Of a stretch of DNA of 64,000 bases, positions 54,557-62,682 are shown piece by piece. Under the pieces are notes generated by a model. It saw only the letters and a program-made list of their open reading frames with translations, made no database searches and was not told the origin of the DNA. Origin of the DNA: Pseudomonas silesiensis (GTDB taxonomy: Bacteria; Pseudomonadota; Gammaproteobacteria; Pseudomonadales; Pseudomonadaceae); assembly GCF_001661075.1 (NCBI RefSeq), contig NZ_CP014870.1, forward strand, positions 2,066,501-2,130,500. The letters run 5' to 3'. The position numbers were made by a program, and so were the translations under genes. The stretch's first letter is position 1; each line of letters opens with the position of its first letter.

Positions 54557-54835
54557 TGAAGGCTTCTTCCGGGTCAGTCTGCACTTTGGCTTTATCGAGG
54601 AGCCTGATGTCCCCTTGGCGCTGAGTCTCTGTCACTTGACCGAGCTGGACTTCAGTCCGATGCGCACGACCTATTCCTCAGTCGGGAAACGGTGATCCCG
54701 ACCAAGCGCACCGGTATGGCTCGTTGGCGAGAAAGCCTGTTCGCCTTTTTGCTGAAGAATGCCAATAGCAATCTGAAGCACTTCAAGTTGCCATTGAACC
54801 GGGTGATAGAACTGGGCACACAGTTTGAGATGTAA
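54557..54835 (+). pseudogene. C-terminal remnant of a Kup potassium transporter gene (frameshifted)
   Basis: The frame starts [20 protein letters not shown] and is interrupted near 54675. After restoring one T there it continues [20 protein letters not shown] and ends ELGTQFEM, matching the end of Kup proteins. The membrane domain is absent. Both truncation and frameshift mark it as non-functional. Confidence 0.85.
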
Positions 54836-54900
54836 AGAGTCATCGAGTATCCGAGGGGGCAGGGGGGGGCGGCGGTGCGAGAAGTTAGAAGCCGCCGCGT

Positions 54901-55851
54901 TCAATGCGGACCATTCATGCTGGATGAACCCCGTGTCAGACGCTTGAGCGCGAGGACCATCAGGCCCCCTGCAACCAGCATTCCCGTGAGCAAAAGCGGA
55001 TAGGCAACCCACCAGGGGACGGCGGACGTCATCATGCTGAACTCGGACATGCCACCAATGCTGGCGATCAGGTTCAGAGGCAGGAAGACCACATTGATCA
55101 ACGTCAGTTTGCGTAGCAGGTTGTTCATGGTGTTGTTCATCAAATTGCCGCGTGCATCGATCAAGCCGGCAAACACCCTGGAGTAGATTTCCGCCTGTTT
55201 GTTGCACTGGGTGTTCTCGATGATCAGATCGTCGATCAGCGCGATCGCCTCGATGCTGAAGTGCTCTTTTTCCGCGTGGTTGCGCAGCCGGGTCAGGACA
55301 GCACCATTGCTGTGAATCGCGTTGATGTAATAGATCAGGCTCTCGCTGAGGTTGAACATCTGGATCAGATGCCGATTCTCCATCGAGGCATTGAATTTCT
55401 GCTGTAACTCGCGAGCCACCATCTTGATCACTTTGAGGTGACCCAGGTAGTGGTGGAGGTTGTTGAACAGTATGTCCAGCAGCACATCCTGCGGTGTGTG
55501 CAAGGGGTGCCGTTGCCCCAGGCCACTCAACTGGGAATCGTCAGTCGCGATGATCAGCAAGCGTGTTTTAGAGAACAGCAAGCCGAACGACGAGACCTCA
55601 AAGGTCAGGCTCTCTCCGCCCGAGTAACTTTCCGGACGCTTCCAGATCAAGAACAGGTTATCCGGATGGAATTCGATGCGTGAGACTTCGTCTGGATCCA
55701 GTGCCGAAGCCAGCGCGTGATCGTCCAGTTTGAAATCGCTGCGCAACAGATCCCGTTCTGCCGCATCGGGATTACTGAACAACATTACATCGGCATTGAA
55801 CTGTTCAACCGGTACCAGTGCCCCATTGGCGAGCTGAAAACTCTTGATCAC
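54901..55851 (-). CDS. CorA-family divalent cation transporter
   Basis: The 316-residue protein has the cytoplasmic funnel domain and two C-terminal membrane helices (about 250-275 and 285-307). The inter-helix signature that is GMN in most CorA proteins reads GMS here (SIGGMSEFSMM), as found in some ZntB-like relatives, so the ion could be zinc rather than magnesium or cobalt. It is 66 bp downstream of the ATP-grasp gene on the same strand. Confidence 0.88.
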   Translation of the reverse strand: MIKSFQLANGALVPVEQFNADVMLFSNPDAAERDLLRSDFKLDDHALASALDPDEVSRIEFHPDNLFLIWKRPESYSGGESLTFEVSSFGLLFSKTRLLIIATDDSQLSGLGQRHPLHTPQDVLLDILFNNLHHYLGHLKVIKMVARELQQKFNASMENRHLIQMFNLSESLIYYINAIHSNGAVLTRLRNHAEKEHFSIEAIALIDDLIIENTQCNKQAEIYSRVFAGLIDARGNLMNNTMNNLLRKLTLINVVFLPLNLIASIGGMSEFSMMTSAVPWWVAYPLLLTGMLVAGGLMVLALKRLTRGSSSMNGPH

Positions 55852-55917
55852 GTCTGACCTATGGCGTTGATGACGGAGGAAGTCAGTGTCTTGCAGGCTG
55901 TGTACCGGATCAAGTGT

Positions 55918-57399
55918 TCACCAGGCCTGACCGCGACGTTTCAGCTCAAGGCGGCGAATGAACTCTTCCAGAACCAGGGAATACAGGTCGTCCTGCAAGT
56001 AAGCGTCTTCGATGCCCGCGTCCATGTTGGGGTTGTCGTTAACCTCGATGACCACCACCTTGTCCCCCGCCTGTTTCAGGTCGACCCCGTACAAACCATC
56101 ACCAATGAGGTTGGCGGTCTTCACCGCGAGTTCAACCACGGCTCTTGGGGCCTCGTGGACCGCCAGTGTGCGGCATTCGCCGTTGATGTCATGGCCCTTG
56201 GCTTTGTGGTTGTAGATCTGCCAGTGACCTTTGGACATGAAGTACTGGCAGGCGAAAATCGGTTTGCGGTTGAGCACGCCAATGCGCCAGTCGTACTCGG
56301 TGTAAAAGAATTCCTGAGCCAGTAGCAGCACTGAGTGTTCGAATAGCTCAGCGGTGGCTTCCAGCAGTGCCTGTTGGCTTTCGACCTTGATTACGCCCCG
56401 GGAAAAGCAGCCATCGGGAATCTTCAGCACTAACGGAAAGCCCAGGCGTTCACCCACTCGCTCGAAGTCTTCCGGTCGTTCCTTGTAGAGAATCTCGGTT
56501 GCCGGCATACCCAATTGATGGCTTTTGAGTAGATCAGTCAGGTACACCTTGTTGGTACAGCGCAGGATTGAAGCCGGATCGTCCATCACTACCAGACCTT
56601 CGCTTTCCGCCTTTTTGGCGAAGCGGTAGGTATGGTTATCCACGCTGGTGGTTTCGCGAATCAGCAGGGCGTCATACTCGGCGATCCGTGAATAGTCTTT
56701 CTTTTCGATCAGATCGACATCAATGCCCAGACCTTTGCCGACCCGGATAAAATTCTCCAGCGCCTTGGCATTGGAAGGTGGCAGCGCTTCTTGCGGGTCA
56801 TGCAATATGGCCAGGTCGTAGCGGGCCACACGTGGTGAGCGAGGCATTCGCCAGATCTTGCGGCTGAAACTGTCCAGCGAGTTGGCAAACTGATCCTCCT
56901 GGTCTTCGCGTAGCTTTTGCAAGACGCCGGACTTTATTCCGTCGATGCGCCAACTATTGCTTTTACGGAACTCTACCAAGAGGATTGGACAGGGGAAGAT
57001 TTCGAAAATTTGCCGTGCCAGTTCCTGCAGGGGTTCAAGATTGGTTTTACCAAAGTACAGGGTCAGCGTGAATCCTTCGGTATTACTATAAAGATGGTTG
57101 TTCAGTGCTTTGTCGAGCGCTTTGTCCAGATCATCCAGTGCCAGTCCATACAGTGACTTTCGGGTCAGCTCGCTGATCGTTCGCACGGACGGAATAACTT
57201 TATGGCCGCGTGCTTCTGCCAGCAGTGAACAGTAATACCCGTGCCCCAGATACTTGTAGCTTCGGCACAGATTAATAACCTGGACGCGCTTGCCGGCTTC
57301 GATTTCAAGAGGCTGTTCCAGGTACTCCTGCGCACTCATCACATCCTCCGAGGGGAAGTAAGAGACCCAGTCTTCTTTTCGTTCAACAATAATAATCAC
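55918..57399 (-). CDS. RimK-like ATP-grasp ligase
   Basis: The protein (about 493 residues from a GTG at 57399) has an N-terminal domain with INLCRSYKYLGHGYYCSLLA and a C-terminal ATP-grasp domain containing FPLVLKIPDGCFSRGVIKVE, and the Mg-site word VVIEVNDNPNMD. RimK-type ligases add amino acids, often glutamate, to proteins or peptides. The exact start is unsure: the frame is open to 57528 and other GTG or ATG codons lie upstream, but VIIIVERKEDW is likely the true N-terminal strand. It is divergent from a GNAT/C39 fusion gene and may act on the same peptide. Confidence 0.85.
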   Translation of the reverse strand: MIIIVERKEDWVSYFPSEDVMSAQEYLEQPLEIEAGKRVQVINLCRSYKYLGHGYYCSLLAEARGHKVIPSVRTISELTRKSLYGLALDDLDKALDKALNNHLYSNTEGFTLTLYFGKTNLEPLQELARQIFEIFPCPILLVEFRKSNSWRIDGIKSGVLQKLREDQEDQFANSLDSFSRKIWRMPRSPRVARYDLAILHDPQEALPPSNAKALENFIRVGKGLGIDVDLIEKKDYSRIAEYDALLIRETTSVDNHTYRFAKKAESEGLVVMDDPASILRCTNKVYLTDLLKSHQLGMPATEILYKERPEDFERVGERLGFPLVLKIPDGCFSRGVIKVESQQALLEATAELFEHSVLLLAQEFFYTEYDWRIGVLNRKPIFACQYFMSKGHWQIYNHKAKGHDINGECRTLAVHEAPRAVVELAVKTANLIGDGLYGVDLKQAGDKVVVIEVNDNPNMDAGIEDAYLQDDLYSLVLEEFIRRLELKRRGQAW

Positions 57400-57596
57400 C
57401 TGGCTGGATCTTCCCGGTGTCTCCGGTAAATAAGTCAGGTTTGATATTGCCGTTAACCGATTTTGCTCTGATACTTCACGCAAGCCGCCCTGTACCGCTG
57501 ACATATGAAAAGGTCCGTTGGAGAACAAGTCCTTATCTATTAAGCACGATACTTTTAAAAAGTCTCGTTTCGTTACGCAAATTTTACGGTGGGGCT

Positions 57597-58742
57597 ATGA
57601 GTCTGTTATTTCGCAATGCTACACAGGATGATCTGAAGTCTCTGCTGGAACTGGAGAACCAATGCTTTACCTCTGATCGACTGACGACCCGCAGTTTTCA
57701 GTGGATGATCAGCCGAGCCCATGCCAGCCTGATCGTTGCGCAAGATGGGAGTCAACTGATGGGCTACTGTCTGGTCCTGTTTCACCGTGGCACCTCTCTG
57801 GCGCGACTGTATTCAATCGCAATCGCCACCCACAGCCGCGGCCTCGGTCTTGGAAAACAGCTATTGGATCAGGCGGAAGATTGCGCTCGCGCGCACGACT
57901 GCGCTTACCTGCGACTGGAGGTGCGGCCGGATAATCCCGTCGCTATCAGTCTTTATGAGCGTAACGGTTACCGACGCTTCGCTGTATTTCATGACTACTA
58001 CGAAGACCATGCGCATGCGTTGCGTTTGGAGAAGCGCATTCTGCAGCATCGGGAAAGCCGTGAATTCCAGGTGCCCTACTACCAACAAACCACTGAGTTT
58101 ACCTGTGGTCCGGCTTGCCTCTTGATGGCCATGAGGGCCTTGCAACCCGATCGCTTGATCGAGCGCCGGGACGAACTGCAAATCTGGCGTGAAGCCACGA
58201 CGGTGTTCATGACTTCAGGACACGGCGGGTGCAGTCCCCAAGGTTTGGCATTGGCGGCCTGGCGCCGAGGGTTTCGAGTACGCCTGCAAGTCAGTATCGC
58301 CGGCCCGCTATTTCTCGACGGAGTGCGCAACGAACACAAAAAGGAGGTCATTCGCTTGGTACACGAAGAGTTCTGTACGGAACTTCGGCACAGTGATGTG
58401 GAGCATGTCAGCAGCAACCAGCTGGATCTGGCGCTCACGCTGAAGGCCGGCGGTCAGCCCTTGGTGCTGATCAGCAGCTACCGTCTGACCCGCTCCAAAG
58501 CCCCGCACTGGGTCATTGTCACTGACTACGATGAAGACTTCGTCTACCTGCATGATCCGGACATTGATCACAGTCAGCACCGTCAGGCACTCGACTGCCA
58601 GCATCTTCCCGTCAGTCACAAGGCGTTCGACAAGATGTGTGCTTTCGGCGGCAACAAGCTGCGCGCTTCAGTGACGCTTTACGCACGAGAGCGGTCCAGC
58701 AACGCAGTGCCATGTACCTCCAGCACAGAAGCTTTGTACTAA
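57597..58742 (+). CDS. GNAT acetyltransferase fused to a C39-like peptidase
   Basis: The 381-residue protein has a GNAT domain (about 1-150; acetyl-CoA loop around ATHSRGLGLGKQLLDQAED, then LEVRPDNPVAISLYERNGY) and a C39-like cysteine peptidase domain (about 160-370) with EFTCGPACLLMAMRAL (Cys) and APHWVIVTDYDEDFVYLHDP (His and Asp). The ATG at 57597 has GGTGGGG upstream. It is divergent from the ATP-grasp gene with under 200 bp between them. Acetylation, ligation and proteolysis in one locus suggests a peptide-processing system of unknown product. Confidence 0.9.
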   Translation: MSLLFRNATQDDLKSLLELENQCFTSDRLTTRSFQWMISRAHASLIVAQDGSQLMGYCLVLFHRGTSLARLYSIAIATHSRGLGLGKQLLDQAEDCARAHDCAYLRLEVRPDNPVAISLYERNGYRRFAVFHDYYEDHAHALRLEKRILQHRESREFQVPYYQQTTEFTCGPACLLMAMRALQPDRLIERRDELQIWREATTVFMTSGHGGCSPQGLALAAWRRGFRVRLQVSIAGPLFLDGVRNEHKKEVIRLVHEEFCTELRHSDVEHVSSNQLDLALTLKAGGQPLVLISSYRLTRSKAPHWVIVTDYDEDFVYLHDPDIDHSQHRQALDCQHLPVSHKAFDKMCAFGGNKLRASVTLYARERSSNAVPCTSSTEALY

Positions 58743-58836
58743 TGGAACCGCGTATTTAAAAGTTTTACTCCCGTAAATACAGGCTCAAGGTATGAAGCGT
58801 GGACTTGCCCCTACCAAACCGGACACCAATTCCCCG

Positions 58837-59712
58837 TTAAATTGATGCTGCCGCTAAGCGCCTGAACTCCCTCGGAGAGCGATAGTTCAAGGCGCTGTGT
58901 GGATGCTGCTCGTTGTAGTGTTCGAAGGCAATTGCCAAATTACGCAGTGCGGTTTCCCGATCCGGTTTGGGCATGTGTGCCACATAGTCACGCTTGATCG
59001 TCTTCACGAAGCTCTCAGCCATGCCGTTGCTCTGCGGGCTGCGCACCGGTGTGGTCACCGGCTGCAAACCGATCTGCCGAGCAAACAGGCGTGTCTGTTC
59101 GGCGGTGTACGCCGAGCCGTTGTCGCTCAGCCATTGCACCGGCGTAGTGGGCAGTTGATCACCAAAACGCTTCTCCACGCTTTCCAGCATCAAGTCGCGG
59201 ATATCATCGCCGCTGTACCCGGTCGGGCTCGCGACCCAGCCGATGGCTTCGCGGTCGCAGCAGTCCAGGGCGAAGGTCACGCTCAGTTTGGCACCGTCCT
59301 CACAACGGAACTCAAAGCCATCCGAGCACCAACGTGTATCACTGGTCTTCACGGCAATACGGCCTTCGTGCCGACGCGGCACACCGGGCTGTTTGATCCG
59401 CCGCTCAAGCAGCAAGTTGTGATCACGCATGACCCGGTAAACCCGCTTCACGTTGATCGCCGGCAGCGACCGCTTTTCACGTGCACGACGCAGCAGTCCC
59501 CAGACGCGACGGTATCCATAGCTGGGCAGTTCGCTGACCTCTTGCTGGATTTCAGCGACCAGCTCTACATCGTTCACAGGCCTGCTTCGCCGCACTTTGG
59601 GCGATACCGATTGCTTGATTCGAACCGTTAATTGCGAGCGCGCCACACCGAGACATTCGCTGACCAGCTTCACTGGTCGTCCCCCGGCAACAAGGGTGAG
59701 TGCGCAATCCAT
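58837..59712 (-). CDS. IS3-family transposase OrfB
   Basis: The 291-residue catalytic subunit has an HTH_21 part ([20 protein letters not shown]) and an rve integrase core with DDE residues in [29 protein letters not shown] and [18 protein letters not shown]. It overlaps orfA by 43 bp in another frame, so it may be made as an OrfAB fusion by -1 frameshifting near the run CGAAAATGG (about 59710-59718). Confidence 0.92.
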   Translation of the reverse strand: MDCALTLVAGGRPVKLVSECLGVARSQLTVRIKQSVSPKVRRSRPVNDVELVAEIQQEVSELPSYGYRRVWGLLRRAREKRSLPAINVKRVYRVMRDHNLLLERRIKQPGVPRRHEGRIAVKTSDTRWCSDGFEFRCEDGAKLSVTFALDCCDREAIGWVASPTGYSGDDIRDLMLESVEKRFGDQLPTTPVQWLSDNGSAYTAEQTRLFARQIGLQPVTTPVRSPQSNGMAESFVKTIKRDYVAHMPKPDRETALRNLAIAFEHYNEQHPHSALNYRSPREFRRLAAASI

Positions 59713-60062
59713 TTTCGCGACCGGGCGATCTCCACGGCCTCTTTGAGGATTTCGGCTTCCATCGTTTTCTTGCCCAGCATCCGTTGCAGTTCACGGATCT
59801 GCTTAAGCGCATCGCTCAGCTCGGAGGCAGGCACCACGGCTTCGCCAGCACTGACCGCCGACAGGCTGCCGTCCTGATACAACTTGCGCCACAGGAACAG
59901 TTGGTTGGCATTGATGCCGTTGCGCCGAGCGACGACCGACACACTTTGTCCTGGCTCAAGGCTCTCGCGAACCATGGCCAGTTTTTGCTCCGGGCTCCAG
60001 CGGCGCCGCCGCTCCTGGCCCAAAAGCTCCCCACTCTTATCGTTGCTGTTAGTCATAAACAT
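59670..60062 (-). CDS. IS3-family transposase OrfA
   Basis: The 130-residue protein has an HTH_8-type domain ([20 protein letters not shown], then [20 protein letters not shown]) and a C-terminal leucine-zipper-like helix ([20 protein letters not shown]) for multimerisation. It binds the element's ends. The frame overlaps orfB. Confidence 0.9.
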   Translation of the reverse strand: MFMTNSNDKSGELLGQERRRRWSPEQKLAMVRESLEPGQSVSVVARRNGINANQLFLWRKLYQDGSLSAVSAGEAVVPASELSDALKQIRELQRMLGKKTMEAEILKEAVEIARSRKWIAHSPLLPGDDQ

Positions 60063-60110
60063 AACCGTTTGCCTATCCCTTATCGTAAGGGGGAAACGGT
60101 GTCCTGTCTT

Positions 60111-60273
60111 TCACGGGGCTCGTTCAAAGCGATACCCAACCCCCGTTTCGGTGATGAGGTGTCGCGGCAGGGAAGGGTCTGCCTCGACTTTTTTACGCAG
60201 GCCCCCCCATGAATACTCGAAGGTAAGGCGTATCGGTGGTGTGCGATGGGCCCCACACAGCCTTGAGCAGTTG
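60111..60273 (-). pseudogene. C-terminal remnant of a KdpE-type response regulator gene
   Basis: The minus strand gives LLKAVWGPSHTTDTPYLRVF and, after dropping one G from a seven-G run near 60203-60209, LRKKVEADPSLPRHLITETG then VGYRF. This is the winged-helix end of KdpE. The receiver domain is gone and the G-run shifts the frame. It abuts the IS element. Confidence 0.75.
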
Positions 60274-60417
60274 CTGAGCCGCCATGCCAGCCTCTCCCAA
60301 GGCGAGCGTGATGTCATTAATCTGGTAGTGACCGGGCTGCTGAATAAACAGATCGCCGCAAGGCTGAAGGTCAGCGAAGTCACGGTGAAGGTTCGGCGCG
60401 GCGCCTTCCCTCCATGA
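60274..60417 (+). pseudogene. Remnant of a LuxR/FixJ-type response regulator
   Basis: The plus strand reads LSRHASLSQGERDVINLVVT then GLLNKQIAARLKVSEVTVKV, the C-terminal HTH of a two-component regulator, followed shortly by a stop. The receiver part is missing. It joins the KdpE relic tail to tail. Confidence 0.7.
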
Positions 60418-60500
60418 ATGTGATGAGGGATCGAATGACAGCTATCATCTCAATTAGAGTGAACATTCACTGACGAATTGCCTCGTCGAATGGAGTGGAT

Positions 60501-60890
60501 ATGCAGAAGAAGACTGTCGTTGGGATGCTTGCAATGTTCAGCTTTTGCACCTCTGTGCAAGCTCATAATTTCTCGAACATCGAGATATGCAAAGCAGCGA
60601 TTGCGGTAGAGATGGGACGAGATGCGAAAACAATGAAAACTCGTCAATCCGACCCTATGCCTGAGATCTCGTACCAGCGTGACGACGGAAATACGTTCCT
60701 TTACCGATGCAACATCACCGAGAGGCAGGTCGTTTGGTCAACATTTCTTACCAATACAAACGAATGGGGCCGGTGGCGAAACTCTTACGAGGCGGGAGAT
60801 GCTACGACAACCTTTTTCGTGACCAAAGGCGTCCTGAGAATAGTTAATGATCAAGCGGGCGAAGAGCCCTTTTCGAAAAAAGATTTCTGA
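60501..60890 (+). CDS. Secreted hypothetical protein (129 aa)
   Basis: The product has a signal peptide ending near VQAHN, and two Cys in the mature part (IEICKA and YRCNITE) that may form a disulphide. The mature protein is compact, with strands such as QVVWSTFLTNTNEWGRWRNS. I do not recognise a family. The ATG at 60501 has TGGAG upstream. It stands alone between pseudogene debris. Confidence 0.65.
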   Translation: MQKKTVVGMLAMFSFCTSVQAHNFSNIEICKAAIAVEMGRDAKTMKTRQSDPMPEISYQRDDGNTFLYRCNITERQVVWSTFLTNTNEWGRWRNSYEAGDATTTFFVTKGVLRIVNDQAGEEPFSKKDF

Positions 60891-61005
60891 GTACAAATAG
60901 CGACGTACACACAACCAAGCTGGAACTGGTCACCCTCGCGAGCCGCCGTAACGCGCATCTTGGTGGCGTTAGAAAGAATGGCGTGCAGTTTACTGTGGTT
61001 TGTTT

Positions 61006-61470
61006 TTACAACGGCTCAATCAGTTCGGCCCCTTGGTTCCGCACGTTTCCTACAGCGAAGTCGACCTTGAACCATTCGAAAGCCTCGGTCGGCTCGCCTT
61101 GAAGCAACACCATCTGCTCGGCGCGCTCCTTGGGCGTGGCGGGGTCCAGCCATTCCCGGGCCAGTTCCGGTGATAGCACCACGGGCCTGCGGTCGTGGAT
61201 ATCCACCATGCCCCCGGCGCTGTCGGCGGTGATGATGACGAAACCGTCATGCTCTCCTGGTTCATGTTCGCCGATCGGGTATTGGCCAATTGCAGCGCAG
61301 AAGATTGGCGACCGGTCACGATGGCGAATCAGGTAGGGCTGTTTTTTAGGGCCGCCTTCGTAAACCCATTCAAACCAATTGTCGATTGCAATGATCGCCC
61401 GATGGGGCCAGATGGCTTTAAAGAAGGGTCCGTGGGCGACCTTCTCAACCCGGGCGTTGATCGGCGCTAC
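61006..61470 (-). pseudogene. N-truncated SRAP (YedK/HMCES-like) gene
   Basis: The frame encodes INARVEKVAHGPFFKAIWPH, the Glu motif DNWFEWVYEGG, the His motif VDIHDRRPVVLSPE and a C-terminal AVGNVRNQGAELIEP, typical of SOS response-associated peptidases. The first 80-90 residues, including catalytic Cys2 of the usual MCGR start, are missing; the sequence upstream of about 61470 is unrelated. The frame happens to stay open to 61578 but without the nucleophile it cannot crosslink abasic DNA. Confidence 0.8.
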
Positions 61471-61472
61471 GA

Positions 61473-61498
61473 CAGAAAAGGTGACCAGAAAAGGTGAC
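61473..61498. repeat. 13-bp tandem duplication at the SRAP breakpoint
   Basis: CAGAAAAGGTGAC occurs twice in direct succession exactly where the SRAP homology ends. It is likely a footprint of the rearrangement. Confidence 0.7.
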
Positions 61499-61689
61499 GG
61501 ATTTATTTTTTGCTGCTTTTCCATTCGAAAATTACTGCTGAAAATAAATTTGTCCCCTTTCCCGAGCGAACACGACAACTATCCTGACATCTGGTGGGGG
61601 TGAGAACCAATGCCACCCGCCCAAATCTGTTGGACGCCTCAAGCTCACAGGTTCATCCTTCCCACCTGTGAAAAGATCGGGACAGTTGA

Positions 61690-62379
61690 ATGAATTATTT
61701 GTGGGCCAAGGCTCTGTTTGCCGGAATGTTACTGTCGTTGAGCGCGGCCAGCTTTGCTGGTCAGCCAAGCGCTCTCTATTCAAACCTGGATGCAGGCAAG
61801 GCGCAGAACGTCGTAGCTTATGGCACGAGCTTGACGGCCTCTGGCGCCTGGGTGCAGCAGCTTGGGGATGATTTGAATCAGCGTTACCCTGGACGTGCCA
61901 CGGTTATAAACAGTGGCAAGGGTTCGATGTGGTCGGGATGGGGTGTTGAAAATCTCGACAGCCGAGTTATTTCCAAAAGCCCGGATACGGTGTTTATCGA
62001 ATTCGCGGTCAACGACGCTTTCCTTCCCAACAACACCACTGTCGAACAAGCACGGAAAAACCTTGAGCTAATGATTGACCGGATCAAGGCTGCCAAGTCA
62101 TCGACGGAGGTCATTTTAATGGTGATGAATCCCGTGATTGGACCCTCAGCGGTGCAGAGACCGCAGTTAAGGGATTACTTCCAGATGTACCGGGATGTCG
62201 CAACAGCCAGGGGACTTCGTCTGATCGACAATTATCCAAGGTGGGAGGCGGTCTTGAAATCAAATCCCGACTTGTTTAATCAGTATGTTGCGGATGGATT
62301 GCACCCCAATGCCGATGGATATCGCGCAGTGGTGACCCCGTCATTGATTGAAAATTTGAGTGGCGCCTCGCCAGATTGA
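61690..62379 (+). CDS. Secreted SGNH/GDSL-type hydrolase
   Basis: The 229-residue protein has a signal peptide (ending near SFAG) and SGNH blocks: nucleophile Ser47 in AYGTSLTASGAW, Gly in NSGKGSMWSGW, Asn in EFAVNDA and the Asp/His pair in DGLHPNADGY. It is a periplasmic or secreted esterase or acyl hydrolase. Part of it (62035-62176) is repeated as a relic beside tRNA-Gln at 14.2 kb. Confidence 0.88.
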   Translation: MNYLWAKALFAGMLLSLSAASFAGQPSALYSNLDAGKAQNVVAYGTSLTASGAWVQQLGDDLNQRYPGRATVINSGKGSMWSGWGVENLDSRVISKSPDTVFIEFAVNDAFLPNNTTVEQARKNLELMIDRIKAAKSSTEVILMVMNPVIGPSAVQRPQLRDYFQMYRDVATARGLRLIDNYPRWEAVLKSNPDLFNQYVADGLHPNADGYRAVVTPSLIENLSGASPD

Positions 62380-62682
62380 CCTGAACACAGGGTTGTCGAA
62401 GTGGCGAAACTCGGTACGCAGGATGCCGGGGTCGACCTGAAATCGCATTTGGGGCACAGAAAGTTCTGTTTGTAGAAGTCAGAAATTTTGCCCCGACTCC
62501 AGGACAGCAAACCCAACCGAACGGCCAATCTGATACGGTTTTTTATCCTGTATCTGAGCCTTTTTGTACCCAGGTCGGTGCTTTATAAAGTGCGCGATCG
62601 GAGTGCGAGCGGACTGTGCCCGGCCGCCCACTTTTCCAGACTCTTTGAGATCGGATGGTCTCGGCAGTCTTCAGGAACCACC
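62380..62682. other. Intergenic region, no gene recognised
   Basis: About 300 bp between the hydrolase and the sensor gene. I see no gene, RNA or clear terminator. Confidence 0.4.

Larger units (their letters stand above)
58821..60104 (-). mobile_element. IS3-family insertion sequence, complete
   Basis: About 1.28 kb, bounded by inverted repeats of the form GGACACCnnTTCCCC (left GGACACCAATTCCCC, right end its complement with GT for AA). Two overlapping frames, orfA and orfB, are intact. The DDE domain and the HTH place it in the IS3 family, near the IS2 group. A target duplication could not be defined by eye. Confidence 0.88.

Noticed and set aside
60111..60383. 90-residue minus-strand protein
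   Set aside because: It combines a shadow of the LuxR stub with the frameshifted end of a KdpE-type gene and is debris, not one gene.
62400..62480. Minus-strand words resembling part of an SDR enzyme (VDPGILRTEF)
   Set aside because: Only about ten residues resemble the family and no catalytic motif is near, so it is too short to call.
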